64,000 bases of DNA from Puia sp963703355 (GCA_963703355.1 OY969813.1:3906001-3970000); one strand, 5' to 3'; positions 7,581 to 17,950 are shown, counted from the stretch's first letter. A program made the numbers and translations. The notes: a model not told the origin generated them from the sequence alone.

Positions 7581-9167
7581 ATGCCCAACCGTTCATCAGA
7601 TACCTTGTTTCAACTTGTTAAATCTCTCAAAAAGTCTGAGAAACGGAACTTTAAGCTGTATGTCAAGCGGAATACATCTTCTGAAAACCTGAAAATCATC
7701 CATTTGTTCGATGCTTTGGACAAAATGGATGCTTATGATGAGTCGGTTCTCCTCAATAAAAATAAGCATCTCAGCAAACAGCAGCTCTCCAACGTAAAAG
7801 CACATTTGTATAAGCAAATATTGTCAAGTTTACGCGTGATCAGGGGTGAGCATAATGTCTTCTTACAACTACATGAACAACTGGATAATGCTGAGATTTT
7901 ATATAATCAGGGTCTATATCTGCAAAGCCTGAAAGTGCTCGATCGAATAAAGGAAACGGGAACTTTATATCATCAATACAGTTCGGTTTTGGAAGCCCTT
8001 TTTTTCGAACAGAAAATTGAGGCACTGCACATTACCCGCAGCATGCAGGACCGGGCAGAAAAGCTCGCTGTTGAAATGCAATCCGTTAATGAGCAAATTC
8101 TGCTGACAGGTAAATTATCGAGCCTCGCCCTCCAGCTTTACGGGTGGTACATTCAGCACGGCGTAGCAAGGAATGAAAAAGACGAAATTGCCGTGAAAGA
8201 ATTTTTCGAATCCAGACTACCTGGTAATCTCGTTGCGGTCAATGGATTTTATGAAAGCCTTTATCTCTATCAGAGTTATAGTTGGTATGCGTTTATCGGA
8301 CAGGATTTTCTTTCTTATTATCGCTATACTTACCGATGGGTAGAACTGTTTGACAAAGAGCCCGCAATGATTTTTATCGAATCGGCGCACTACATTAAAG
8401 GAATGCACAACTTATTGAGTGCACACTTTGATCTGTTGAATTACCCAAAGTTTCTGGAGACACTGCGTAAGTTTGAACTTTATTTCCATTCTGAATCAGT
8501 ACAGGAAAATGACAACAGCAGGATTCAGACTTTTGTTTACCTGCATATAGGAAAAATCAATCTCCATTTTATTGACGGCACATTTTCCGAAGGGTTGAAA
8601 CTGGTTCCTTATATAGAAGAAAAACTGAAGGAGTACGAAATATATCTCGACAGGCATCGTATCCTCGTATTCTATTACAAATTTGCCAGTTTGTATTTTG
8701 GAAGCGGCGACTACGAACATACCATCAAGTATCTCAATAAAATTATTAACTGGAAGATGGATTTGCGCACTGATTTACAATGTTATTCGAGATTACTCCA
8801 TCTGATTGCACACTATGAACTGGGTAACGACAGTTTGCTGGAATACCTTATAAAATCAGTGTATCGGTTTATGGCAAAAATGGAAAACCTGAGTAAAGTA
8901 GAAGAAGAAATATTTCGCTTTCTGAAGAAGTCTTTTAAGCTGGAAACGAAAAAATTAAAACCTGAATTTCCGAAACTTTTGGAGCGGCTGAAAACCTATG
9001 AAAAAAATCGTTTTGAAACGAGGGCTTTTGTGTATCTGGATATTATTTCATGGCTTGAAAGCAAGATTCGTGATGTTCCCGTACAGCAGATCATCCGGGA
9101 AAAGTTTCTGGAAAGAAATGGCAGATTGTTGAAACAGGAAATGAGCACACCGTTGCCGCAAAGTTGA
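7581..9167 (+). CDS. Uncharacterised alpha-helical (TPR-like) cytoplasmic protein
   Basis: I do not recognise a named family. The 528-residue product has no signal peptide and no membrane segment. It is rich in Leu, Lys, Glu, Tyr and Phe with amphipathic helices throughout: the start (DTLFQLVKSLKKSEKRNFKL) is basic, and the centre has several helix-turn-helix pairs of the tetratricopeptide kind, for example around LQLHEQLDNAEILYNQGLYL near residue 95 and YYKFASLYFGSGDYEHTIKYL near residue 365. An all-helical scaffold is the safest description. It overlaps the downstream membrane-protein gene at the stop codon, suggesting coupled translation, and is divergent from leuA. Confidence 0.8.
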   Translation: MPNRSSDTLFQLVKSLKKSEKRNFKLYVKRNTSSENLKIIHLFDALDKMDAYDESVLLNKNKHLSKQQLSNVKAHLYKQILSSLRVIRGEHNVFLQLHEQLDNAEILYNQGLYLQSLKVLDRIKETGTLYHQYSSVLEALFFEQKIEALHITRSMQDRAEKLAVEMQSVNEQILLTGKLSSLALQLYGWYIQHGVARNEKDEIAVKEFFESRLPGNLVAVNGFYESLYLYQSYSWYAFIGQDFLSYYRYTYRWVELFDKEPAMIFIESAHYIKGMHNLLSAHFDLLNYPKFLETLRKFELYFHSESVQENDNSRIQTFVYLHIGKINLHFIDGTFSEGLKLVPYIEEKLKEYEIYLDRHRILVFYYKFASLYFGSGDYEHTIKYLNKIINWKMDLRTDLQCYSRLLHLIAHYELGNDSLLEYLIKSVYRFMAKMENLSKVEEEIFRFLKKSFKLETKKLKPEFPKLLERLKTYEKNRFETRAFVYLDIISWLESKIRDVPVQQIIREKFLERNGRLLKQEMSTPLPQS

Positions 9168-9172
9168 AAAAT

Positions 9173-10249
9173 ATGTTTTCAAGAAATGCATTTCTTCTTT
9201 ACATCGTTTTTATTTCAGCGGCCACTTTTTGTCTTTCAAAATTTCCGGGACATAACGGTGATATGCCTTTTTATATGGCCCTGGTTGTTGAAAAAGAAAA
9301 AGGCACCATGGACGGCGTTGTTGAAGAAACAAAGCAAATTCTACGAAAAGAACTTCCCTCGAAAGAATATCAGGATCACGCAGATCGTATCACAGAGGCT
9401 GATCCCATGATTTTTGAAAGATACAGGATCAAGCCTTTGTATGTGCTGCTGGTATTCGCTTTTCAGAAACTGGGATTTTCCTTTATTCATGCAACACTGG
9501 TTTCCTCCCTTATTTGTTATTTCCTTATAGGATTAACGGTATGGCGGATTTTAATAACGCGTTTGGAACCATTTAAGACCTTATTGGTAAGTGTTGTTTG
9601 TATGTTGATTTTACCGGTTCTGATACTTGCGAGACTTTCAACTCCCGACGCAATTTCCTGTTTGTTATTATTGAATGCCATTTCCTTTATTTATTCCGGA
9701 GGAAGTAAAGCTGTCTGGTATAGCTTGTTGATCCTGGCAATCTGCACAAGACTTGACAATGTGGTTTCTGAATTGATTATACTTTTCTCTTTGTGGAAGT
9801 GGCCCACCGTTCATTTTTCAAATAAACTTTCAACACGCGAATTTTTTATCATGTCGGGAGTTTTGATGACGATGGCGATGTTGGTTAATCTTACCTCCAC
9901 GCATCAATTTCTCTGGTTTATGGATCACAACTTTTCTGTTCCCAGGAGCGAGTATTTGAAAAGTCTGACCCTCTATTTTTATGTTTTGCCCGGATCTTTC
10001 TTTATGTACCTTCTGATCATGTTTGTGATATCAGGTTTAAAGAGAGGTTACGGCTGGAAACAGGAAATAAACTATTTTTTCTATACTGTTTGTACCGTGG
10101 TTTTTGTCCGTTTCGTTCTCTATCCTTACTACGAAGAACGCTACCTAACGCCCTACCTCCTTTTTTCTGTTCTAATCCTTTGTTTTGACTCCGGTACCTT
10201 AGGTATCAGTGAAAAAGAGGTGGTTTTTAATAAGGGCCAAAATACCTGA
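9173..10249 (+). CDS. Polytopic membrane protein, GT-C-like
   Basis: About 358 residues with roughly nine hydrophobic segments, the first at residues 4-20. The extracytoplasmic loop after the first helix carries FPGHNGDMPFY and an acidic stretch, which resembles the first loop of GT-C lipid-linked-sugar glycosyltransferases and EpsG-type polymerases, where an acidic residue is catalytic; the family itself is not identified. The ATG at 9173 is chosen; a TTG at 9164 overlapping the previous stop would add three residues. It is probably translated with the upstream helical protein. A gap of about 200 bases holding a promoter separates it from rpoC. Confidence 0.75.
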   Translation: MFSRNAFLLYIVFISAATFCLSKFPGHNGDMPFYMALVVEKEKGTMDGVVEETKQILRKELPSKEYQDHADRITEADPMIFERYRIKPLYVLLVFAFQKLGFSFIHATLVSSLICYFLIGLTVWRILITRLEPFKTLLVSVVCMLILPVLILARLSTPDAISCLLLLNAISFIYSGGSKAVWYSLLILAICTRLDNVVSELIILFSLWKWPTVHFSNKLSTREFFIMSGVLMTMAMLVNLTSTHQFLWFMDHNFSVPRSEYLKSLTLYFYVLPGSFFMYLLIMFVISGLKRGYGWKQEINYFFYTVCTVVFVRFVLYPYYEERYLTPYLLFSVLILCFDSGTLGISEKEVVFNKGQNT

Positions 10250-10265
10250 GCCAGGTGCCGCAGAT

Positions 10266-10297
10266 GTTGGTAAATTAATACAAAGCACGTACCTTTG
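10266..10297 (+). promoter_or_regulatory. Promoter of rpoC
   Basis: GTTG (10266-10269), a 20-base spacer, then TACCTTTG (10290-10297), a perfect match to TAnnTTTG. It predicts a start near 10304 and a leader of roughly 145 bases before the rpoC ATG. A dedicated promoter is expected because rpoC is not downstream of rpoB here. Confidence 0.65.
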
Positions 10298-10449
10298 CCC
10301 TCCTTATGCTGGCATTTTCAGAAACAATTTCTCTGTAAATTATTGATTTTCAACAAAGTAAGTTGCAAAAAGGGATTATAAATCCTGGTGTAAACTGCTT
10401 TGTAAACGCATGGGTGGTAACTTATCTTTTAAAAACCTGATATTAATAT

Positions 10450-13400
10450 ATGGCTATTAAAAAAGAAAATCGTCCAAAAGCCACTTTCTCTAAAATTACC
10501 ATCGGGCTTGCTTCACCCGATTCAATTCTTGAAAGATCATATGGGGAGGTTTTGAAGCCTGAAACAATTAACTACAGAACATATAAGCCTGAAAGGGATG
10601 GTTTGTTCTGTGAGCGCATATTTGGACCTGTAAAGGACTACGAATGTGCGTGTGGAAAATATAAAAGAATTCGATATAAAGGAATCGTATGTGACCGTTG
10701 TGGAGTTGAAGTAACGGAGAAGAAAGTACGCAGAGAACGCATGGGACATATCAAACTGGTTGTTCCCGTTGTGCATATATGGTATTTCAAAAGTCTTCCG
10801 AACAAAACCGGGTATTTACTTGGCATGAGTTCAAAGAAACTGGAAAGTATCGTGTATTATGAAAGATATGTGGTGATTCAGTCTGGCATTCGTGCTGACA
10901 AAAACCAGAACCAGGGTGACCTGCTTACGGAAGAAGAATATCTCGAAATTCTTGAAACCCTTCCAAAGGATAATCAATACTTACCCGACGATGATCCTAC
11001 AAAATTCATCGCCAAGATGGGTGCCGAAGCTGTGCATGATCTGTTGCAGCGTATTGACCTAGATCAGCTAAGTTTTGACCTTCGTGCAGCTGCGGCCAAT
11101 GAAACTTCACAGCAACGTAAGGCAGATGCTTTAAAGAGATTGAGTGTTGTTGAAAGTTTCCGCGACGCAAATACAAGAATCACTAACCGTCCGGAATGGA
11201 TGGTAATGCAATATATTCCTGTTATTCCACCGGAACTGCGACCACTGGTTCCTCTGGATGGTGGCAGGTTTGCGTCTTCAGATCTGAATGATCTGTATCG
11301 CCGGGTAATTATCCGTAACAACCGCCTTAAAAGATTACTGGAAATTAAAGCTCCTGAAGTGATCCTGCGCAACGAAAAAAGAATGTTGCAGGAAGCCATC
11401 GATTCTCTTTTTGATAACAGTCGTAAATCCAACGCCGTGAAAGCGGAAGGTGGCAGAGCCCTGAAGTCACTGAGTGATGTGTTGAAAGGAAAACAAGGAC
11501 GTTTCCGTCAGAATCTTTTGGGAAAACGCGTTGACTATTCAGGCCGTTCGGTAATTGTGGTGGGTCCTGAATTGAAATTACACGAGTGTGGTTTGCCGAA
11601 AGATATGGCTGCTGAACTTTTCAAGCCGTTTATCATTCGTAAACTGATAGAAAGAGGGATCGTTAAAACAGTAAAATCAGCAAGAAAACTGGTCGACAGA
11701 AAGGAAGCCATCGTTTGGGACATTCTTGAAAATATTCTGAAAGGTCACCCAGTAATGCTGAATCGTGCGCCAACACTTCACCGGCTTTCAATACAGGCAT
11801 TTCAGCCGAAGCTGATTGAAGGGAAAGCAATTCAGCTTCATCCCCTCGTATGTACAGCGTTCAACGCCGACTTCGATGGAGACCAGATGGCGGTGCATGT
11901 TCCGTTAAGCAGTGCTGCAGTTCTGGAAGCACAGTTGTTAATGTTGTCCAGTCATAACATACTCAATCCTCAAAATGGTACACCGATCACCCTTCCTTCA
12001 CAGGACATGGTACTTGGTTTGTATTACATCACAAAAGGAAAGAAATCAACTCCCACTGAAAAAGTTAAAGGAGAAGGAAAAGCTTTTTACAGTCCTGAAG
12101 AAGTGATCATCGCTTATAACGAAGGACAACTTGATTTGCACGCATACATCAAAGTGAAGGTGAATGTTAGAAATGAGAATGATGTATTGGAGAAGAAATT
12201 GCTGGAGACTACCGTTGGCCGTGTTCTGTTTAATCAGTTTACTCCGGTTGAAGTGGGATTTGTAAATCAACTGCTCACCAAAAAATCTCTTAGGGAAATC
12301 ATTGGTAATATCATCAAATGGACAAACGTTCCAAAAACCGCGAAATTCCTTGACGATATCAAAACGCTTGGATTCCGTATGGCATTCCGCGGCGGTTTAT
12401 CATTCAGCATCAATGACCTTATCATCCCGGATACAAAAGAAGAGTTGCTGGTAAATGCCAAAGTGGAAGTGGATGAAGTTTGGGACAACTACAATACTGG
12501 TTTGATTACTAATAATGAAAGATATAACCAGATCGTTGACATCTGGTCACGTGTGGATACCCGAATTACTGAAACGCTGATTCGTGAACTGAGTTCCGAC
12601 AAACAGGGATTTAACTCAGTTTATATGATGCTTGATTCCGGTGCCCGTGGTTCTAAACAGCAGATTAAACAGCTGGCCGGTATTCGCGGATTGATGGCAA
12701 AACCAAGAAAATCAGGATCCACTGGAAGTGAAATTATCGAGAATCCGATTCTTTCTAACTTCAAGGGGGGTCTGAATGTATTGGATTATTTTATCTCTAC
12801 GCATGGTGCAAGAAAAGGTCTTGCCGATACCGCTCTTAAAACAGCCGATGCCGGTTACCTGACACGTCGTCTCGTAGACGTTGCACAGGATGTTGTAATT
12901 AAAGAAGAAGACTGCGGTACTTTAAGAGGTATTGCAACTACCGCTTTGAAGGATAATGAAGATATCGTTGAACCTTTATATGATCGTATTCTCGGTCGTG
13001 TTTCTCTGCATGATATTTACGATCCTGCAACAGATAAAATCATTGCCAACGGTGGTATCGAGATTACAGAAGAAGTCGCAAAGAAAATTGAAGAAGCCGG
13101 AATTGAAACGGTTGAAATACGTTCTGTACTTACCTGCGAAAGCAAGAGAGGTGTTTGCGTAAAATGTTACGGAAAGAATCTTGCTACGGGTTACACAGCC
13201 CAGAAAGGCGACGCAGTGGGAATCATCGCAGCTCAATCAATAGGTGAGCCGGGCACACAGCTTACCCTGCGTACATTCCACGTGGGTGGTGTTGCGGGTT
13301 CTGCTTCGGTAGAATCATCTTTGATGGCAAAATTCGACGGAACGATCCAGTTCGATGGATTGAGAACCGTATTGGCTGAAAATAACGACGGCACGAAAGT

Positions 13401-14745
13401 ACCGGTAGTTATTGGTCGTACGGGTGAAGTCAGAATCATGGATGTGAAGAATGACCGCCTGTTGATTACAAATAACGTTCCTTATGGCGCAACGCTGACG
13501 GTAAAAGACGGACAGAAAGTAACAAAAGGAGAAGTTATCTGTACCTGGGATCCGTTCAATAATGTGGTCATCAGTGAAATTACCGGTAAACTGAAATTCG
13601 AAAATGTAATTGAAGGCATTACCTATCGCGAAGAAGCAGATGAACAAACTGGACATCGTGAGAAAGTGGTAATAGATACGAAGGATAAAACGAAAATTCC
13701 AGGAATCGTTGTAGAAGGTGGAAAAGAAATAAAGAATTATAATCTTCCTGTAGGAAGCCATATCATTATGGAAGAAGGGGAAGATGTAAGAGGCGGACAG
13801 GTAATTGTAAAAATTCCACGTGTTCTTGGTAAGCTGCGAGACATCACCGGAGGTCTTCCACGTGTAACAGAATTATTTGAAGCAAGAAATCCTGGTAACC
13901 CAGCGGTCGTTTCTGAAATTGACGGTGTGGTTACTTTTGGAAATATAAAAAGAGGAAACCGCGAAATTATTGTGGAAGCGAAAGATGGTATCGTAAAGAA
14001 ATACCTGGTTCCGCTCACCCGCCAGATTCTCGCGCAGGATGGTGACTTTATCAAAGCCGGCGCCCAGCTATCCGATGGTCAGGTTGCACCTGCTGATATA
14101 CTTGCTATTAAAGGGCCGTTTGCGGTTCAGGAATACGTGGTAAATGAGATCCAGGAAGTATATCGTTTGCAGGGTGTTAAAATCAATGACAAACACATTG
14201 AAGTGATCGTAAGGCAGATGATGCGTAAACTGAATATAGTTGATCCGGGAGATACCCGTTTCCTGGAAGATGAAACAGTTGACAAAATTGAATTCCTCGA
14301 CGAAAATGACTGGATATTCGATAAGAAAGTAGTGATTGAGGCCGGTGAGTCAACAAAACTTAAACCAGGACAGATCGTTAGTCTGCGTGAAGTAAGGGAA
14401 GAAAATTCCATACTACGCCGGAACGACAAGAAACTGGCAGAATTCAGAGACGCCCATTCAGCAACCTCGGCACCTATGTTGCTGGGAATTACGAAGGCAT
14501 CTCTTGGAACACAAAGCTGGATTTCTGCAGCATCTTTCCAGGAAACTACCAAAGTGCTGTCTTCTGCAGCCATTCAGGGTAAAACCGATGATATGATGGG
14601 TCTGAAGGAGAATGTAATTACAGGTCATCCGATCCCGGCTGGTACTGGTTTACGCGAATTTGAAAACATGATCGTGGGCAGTAAGGAAGAATATGAATTG
14701 CTTCAGAACACCCGCGAAGCCATGCAATTCGACGAAGATGAATAA
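10450..14745 (+). CDS. rpoC: DNA-directed RNA polymerase subunit beta'
   Basis: The catalytic large subunit of RNA polymerase. The 1431-residue length matches Bacteroidota RpoC. The N-terminal zinc-binding region (CACGKYKRIRYKGIVCDRCG, about residues 57-78), the bridge to the active site, and the magnesium-binding NADFDGDQMAVH motif near residue 475 are intact, as are the trigger-loop region and the second zinc site (CESKRGVCVKCYG). It is the only subunit gene here and is not preceded by rpoB: rpoB lies at 36-39.8 kb on the other strand. A strong intrinsic terminator follows the stop codon. No frameshift or truncation is visible, so the gene should be functional. Confidence 0.98.
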   Translation: MAIKKENRPKATFSKITIGLASPDSILERSYGEVLKPETINYRTYKPERDGLFCERIFGPVKDYECACGKYKRIRYKGIVCDRCGVEVTEKKVRRERMGHIKLVVPVVHIWYFKSLPNKTGYLLGMSSKKLESIVYYERYVVIQSGIRADKNQNQGDLLTEEEYLEILETLPKDNQYLPDDDPTKFIAKMGAEAVHDLLQRIDLDQLSFDLRAAAANETSQQRKADALKRLSVVESFRDANTRITNRPEWMVMQYIPVIPPELRPLVPLDGGRFASSDLNDLYRRVIIRNNRLKRLLEIKAPEVILRNEKRMLQEAIDSLFDNSRKSNAVKAEGGRALKSLSDVLKGKQGRFRQNLLGKRVDYSGRSVIVVGPELKLHECGLPKDMAAELFKPFIIRKLIERGIVKTVKSARKLVDRKEAIVWDILENILKGHPVMLNRAPTLHRLSIQAFQPKLIEGKAIQLHPLVCTAFNADFDGDQMAVHVPLSSAAVLEAQLLMLSSHNILNPQNGTPITLPSQDMVLGLYYITKGKKSTPTEKVKGEGKAFYSPEEVIIAYNEGQLDLHAYIKVKVNVRNENDVLEKKLLETTVGRVLFNQFTPVEVGFVNQLLTKKSLREIIGNIIKWTNVPKTAKFLDDIKTLGFRMAFRGGLSFSINDLIIPDTKEELLVNAKVEVDEVWDNYNTGLITNNERYNQIVDIWSRVDTRITETLIRELSSDKQGFNSVYMMLDSGARGSKQQIKQLAGIRGLMAKPRKSGSTGSEIIENPILSNFKGGLNVLDYFISTHGARKGLADTALKTADAGYLTRRLVDVAQDVVIKEEDCGTLRGIATTALKDNEDIVEPLYDRILGRVSLHDIYDPATDKIIANGGIEITEEVAKKIEEAGIETVEIRSVLTCESKRGVCVKCYGKNLATGYTAQKGDAVGIIAAQSIGEPGTQLTLRTFHVGGVAGSASVESSLMAKFDGTIQFDGLRTVLAENNDGTKVPVVIGRTGEVRIMDVKNDRLLITNNVPYGATLTVKDGQKVTKGEVICTWDPFNNVVISEITGKLKFENVIEGITYREEADEQTGHREKVVIDTKDKTKIPGIVVEGGKEIKNYNLPVGSHIIMEEGEDVRGGQVIVKIPRVLGKLRDITGGLPRVTELFEARNPGNPAVVSEIDGVVTFGNIKRGNREIIVEAKDGIVKKYLVPLTRQILAQDGDFIKAGAQLSDGQVAPADILAIKGPFAVQEYVVNEIQEVYRLQGVKINDKHIEVIVRQMMRKLNIVDPGDTRFLEDETVDKIEFLDENDWIFDKKVVIEAGESTKLKPGQIVSLREVREENSILRRNDKKLAEFRDAHSATSAPMLLGITKASLGTQSWISAASFQETTKVLSSAAIQGKTDDMMGLKENVITGHPIPAGTGLREFENMIVGSKEEYELLQNTREAMQFDEDE

Positions 14746-14770
14746 GCTCAAAATTTAAGATTTAATAAGC

Positions 14771-14800
14771 AGTAGGAAGCAGAAATGCTTCCTACTTTTA
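14771..14800 (+). terminator. Intrinsic terminator of rpoC
   Basis: Perfect 11-bp stem AGTAGGAAGCA / TGCTTCCTACT with a GAAA tetraloop, followed by TTTTATAT, 25 bases after the rpoC stop. Confidence 0.9.
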
Positions 14801-14844
14801 TATCCGGTACATCGTAAACGACCGATTATTTTATATCAAATTGT

Positions 14845-15438
14845 ATGAGAAATATTGCCATGCTCCCGGGACTGCTCGCTTTACTGCTGACAGGTGTATT
14901 ATTTTATGTTATATACCATAAGCCAGCTGCCGTCATCAGCCAACCGTCAGCCGTCAACACAAATAGTACGACCGGCAATAATTTCAGAATGGCATATTTC
15001 AACACGGATTCACTGGAAGCGCATTATCAGTATTTCAAAGACGTGCTGGAACAGGTGAAGGGAAAGGAAAATGAAATGAATGCCGAGTTGAGTGGTATGG
15101 AAAAAAGTTATCAGAAAAAAATATCCGAATGGCAGAAGAACGCAACTACGATGTCTAAAGCAGAAGGCGAGCAGGCGCAACAGGAATATGCGCAGATGCA
15201 GCAAAATTATCAGGTGCGCAAACAATCCCTTCAGGAGTCATTGCTAAAACATAATGAAGACCTGAAAGCGGATATCAGAAAAAAAATCGAAGACTATCTG
15301 AAGGAATACAATAAAACGAAAGGGTTTAACTACATCATTTCCTACGAAGCCAATTCTTTTATTTACATCCGGGATACTGCCTATAATATCACCGACGACC
15401 TGGTCAACGGGCTGAATGCAGAGTATAAGAAAAAGTAA
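14845..15438 (+). CDS. OmpH/Skp-family periplasmic chaperone-like protein
   Basis: A 197-residue protein with an N-terminal membrane segment (residues 7-25) that may act as a signal anchor, then a low-complexity linker and the OmpH core. The core opens with RMAYFNTDSLEAHYQYFKD, the typical strand and first helix of the family, followed by a long charged coiled coil (about residues 70-145, rich in Lys, Glu, Gln and Met) and a C-terminal GFNYIISYEANSFIYIRDTA strand pair. Skp-like proteins hold unfolded outer-membrane proteins in the periplasm as trimers. The uncleaved-looking anchor is slightly atypical. It lies between the rpoC terminator and a permease gene on the same strand. Confidence 0.85.
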   Translation: MRNIAMLPGLLALLLTGVLFYVIYHKPAAVISQPSAVNTNSTTGNNFRMAYFNTDSLEAHYQYFKDVLEQVKGKENEMNAELSGMEKSYQKKISEWQKNATTMSKAEGEQAQQEYAQMQQNYQVRKQSLQESLLKHNEDLKADIRKKIEDYLKEYNKTKGFNYIISYEANSFIYIRDTAYNITDDLVNGLNAEYKKK

Positions 15439-15464
15439 TACTATCTTCCGGGTCAAATTATCTT

Positions 15465-16937
15465 ATGCCCGCAGAGAGCCATTCGTTTAAACCGACACTG
15501 GGATTAATGGACGCGACGATGATCGTTGCGGGATCCATGATTGGTTCAGGAATTTTCATCGTAAGTGCTGATATCGTTAGAAATGTTGGCGGAGCTGGAT
15601 GGTTGATACTCGTTTGGCTGATCACCGGATTTATGACGTTGACAGCAGCCGTGAGCTATGGCGAACTGAGTGGTATGTTTCCGAAAGCTGGCGGCCAATA
15701 TGTATATCTTAAAGAAGCTTACAATCCCCTCGTCAGTTTTTTATATGGATGGAGTTTATTCTCAGTAATACAAACCGGAACTATTGCTGCGGTAGGAGTG
15801 GCTTTTTCCAAATATGCCGCCTATATCATTCCGGCGTTCAGTGACGACAATCACATTTTTCGATTTCAAACCGGAACGAATGCTTGTGGGAATCCAACTT
15901 ATTTTACCATCAATGCAGCTCAGATCGTTTCCATATTGCTGATTGGTTTTTTAACCTATACCAATACCCGTGGAGTTAAGGGAAGTAAATGGATACAGAA
16001 TATATTTACTACCACTAAACTGCTTGCTTTATTTGGACTTATCATAGCAGGATTTATTGCATTTCATCCAGAAGTATGGCATGCCAACTGGTCAGACGCC
16101 TGGACAGCAACCAAAACAACCCTGAAAGACGCCTGCAATCCTTCTTTAGGTTTTAATGTCACTTCAATAGGAGGCGCTGCACTGCTGGGCGGAATTGCTG
16201 CAGCCATGGTAGGATCAGTTTTTAGCAGCGATGCCTGGAATAATGTGACTTTTATAGCGGGTGAAATAAAAAATCCACAAAAAAATATTGGTCTTTCTCT
16301 CTTTCTCGGTACACTCATTGTAACTGTTATTTATGTTTGCGCAAATCTCATGTACGTTGCCGTACTTCCTTTGGATGGAATCGCACATGCGGAAAAAGAC
16401 AGAATTGCTGTTTCAGCTTCTCAGGTAATTTTCGGAAAATCAGGCACCTATATTATTGCCCTGCTTATCATGGTGGCAACTTTTGGATGCAATAACGGAT
16501 TGATACTTTCAGGTGCCAGGGTGTATTACACGATGGCGAAGGATAAATTATTTTTTCGAAAAGCGGGAACACTTAACAAGAATGCTGTTCCACAATGGGC
16601 ATTGTGGGCGCAGTTCCTGGTAGCATCTGTATTATGTTTAAGTGGCAAGTATGGCGACCTGCTTGATATGATTTCTTTTGTGGTGGTAATTTTCTATGTT
16701 CTTACAATTCTCGGTATTTTTATCCTGAGGAAAAAGAAGCCGGATCTGCCCAGACCATACAAGGCCTTCGGTTATCCTTTTCTGCCGATGCTTTACATAT
16801 TCATGGGTACTGGTTTTTGCGTGCTGCTTATCATATATAAACCGGAATTTACCTGGCCCGGACTAATTATTGCGTTGCTGGGAATACCACTGTATTTTTT
16901 GGCGAATTCCAGCGGTAGAAAAAAATCAGCGGAATAA
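15465..16937 (+). CDS. APC-family amino acid permease
   Basis: A 490-residue inner-membrane transporter with about 12 predicted transmembrane segments. The first helix contains the unwound substrate-binding motif GSMIGSGIFIVS (residues 22-33) characteristic of the amino acid-polyamine-organocation superfamily, followed by the conserved GELSGMFPKAGGQYVYLKEA segment between helices 2 and 3. Substrate cannot be read from sequence; the closest general type is the LAT-like/YhdG-like group of amino acid exchangers. It follows the OmpH-like gene by 26 bases and is followed by the heptose kinase gene after one base, so these genes are probably cotranscribed. Confidence 0.9.
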   Translation: MPAESHSFKPTLGLMDATMIVAGSMIGSGIFIVSADIVRNVGGAGWLILVWLITGFMTLTAAVSYGELSGMFPKAGGQYVYLKEAYNPLVSFLYGWSLFSVIQTGTIAAVGVAFSKYAAYIIPAFSDDNHIFRFQTGTNACGNPTYFTINAAQIVSILLIGFLTYTNTRGVKGSKWIQNIFTTTKLLALFGLIIAGFIAFHPEVWHANWSDAWTATKTTLKDACNPSLGFNVTSIGGAALLGGIAAAMVGSVFSSDAWNNVTFIAGEIKNPQKNIGLSLFLGTLIVTVIYVCANLMYVAVLPLDGIAHAEKDRIAVSASQVIFGKSGTYIIALLIMVATFGCNNGLILSGARVYYTMAKDKLFFRKAGTLNKNAVPQWALWAQFLVASVLCLSGKYGDLLDMISFVVVIFYVLTILGIFILRKKKPDLPRPYKAFGYPFLPMLYIFMGTGFCVLLIIYKPEFTWPGLIIALLGIPLYFLANSSGRKKSAE

Positions 16938-16938
16938 T

Positions 16939-17943
16939 ATGCCTGTTACGATTGACTATAAAGAATTATTCAAATCATTTTCATCCGTCAGGATCGGAGT
17001 TGTAGGTGACGTCATGCTGGATACTTACTGGTGGGGTATAGTCGAAAGGATATCACCCGAAGCGCCCGTCCCTGTTGTTACGGTTAACAAAAAAGAATAT
17101 CGGATTGGAGGAGCAGCAAATGTCGCATTGAATCTGGCATCACTTGGAACACCAGTGTCTGTTTTTTCGGTAATTGGTGACGACGATGACGGTCAGATCT
17201 TAACGGATCTGCTTGGAGAAAAGAAAATCGATACGGATTATCTGCTTAAAACTTCTGATCGCATAACAACAAATAAAATGCGTGTGATCAGCCGCAACCA
17301 GCAAATGATGCGGCTCGATTCAGAGACTCTTTTACCCCTGAACACAAAGCAGGAAAATGATTTGATTGAGCGGGTTGAAAAATTTGTAAAAGAACAGGCC
17401 CCGGCAGCCTTTATTTTTGAAGATTACAATAAAGGAGTCCTCACGGAAAAAGTTATTCGAAAGCTGATTGAAATTTGCAAAAAAAATGGAGTAATTACTG
17501 CCGTAGATCCGAAGAGAAAGCAATTTTTTGAATATCGGGGGGTAGATATTTTCAAGCCCAATTTAAAAGAGGCCAGAGAAGCACTAAACCTGTTGGTTGA
17601 TGAAGTAAATGATACAACATTAAAATTAATACATCAGAAGCTTAAAGAAGTGTTGAACCATAATATTTCATTTATTACTTTATCTGAGAAAGGAGTTTAT
17701 TACGAAAATGAAGAGGAATCCCATCTCGTGCCTTCCCATATCAGAAATGTAGCCGATGTTTCGGGCGCGGGTGATACAGTGATTGCGGTTGCTACACTTG
17801 TTTATTCTCTGACACGCGACACAAGACTGATGGCGGAAATAGCAAACCTTGCCGGAGGACTGGTTTGCGAATCAGTTGGAACAGTAGCTATAGATAAAAT
17901 AAGACTTCAAAAGGAAACGATGCGACTGTTAGTTGAAAAATGA
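16939..17943 (+). CDS. rfaE1: D-glycero-beta-D-manno-heptose-7-phosphate kinase (PfkB/RfaE domain I)
   Basis: Phosphorylates heptose 7-phosphate at C1 for ADP-heptose and lipopolysaccharide core synthesis. The 334-residue product starts at ATG 16939, one base after the permease stop; an upstream frame extension is not conserved. Diagnostic blocks are RIGVVGDVMLDTYWWG near residue 20, ISPEAPVPVV, the GGAANVALNLASLG glycine-rich motif and the PfkB anion-hole motif VSGAGDTVIA near residue 273. It is the kinase half only: the nucleotidyltransferase domain of bifunctional HldE is absent and would have to be encoded elsewhere. It overlaps or abuts ispD. Confidence 0.9.
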   Translation: MPVTIDYKELFKSFSSVRIGVVGDVMLDTYWWGIVERISPEAPVPVVTVNKKEYRIGGAANVALNLASLGTPVSVFSVIGDDDDGQILTDLLGEKKIDTDYLLKTSDRITTNKMRVISRNQQMMRLDSETLLPLNTKQENDLIERVEKFVKEQAPAAFIFEDYNKGVLTEKVIRKLIEICKKNGVITAVDPKRKQFFEYRGVDIFKPNLKEAREALNLLVDEVNDTTLKLIHQKLKEVLNHNISFITLSEKGVYYENEEESHLVPSHIRNVADVSGAGDTVIAVATLVYSLTRDTRLMAEIANLAGGLVCESVGTVAIDKIRLQKETMRLLVEK

Positions 17944-17950
17944 TCTGCCG

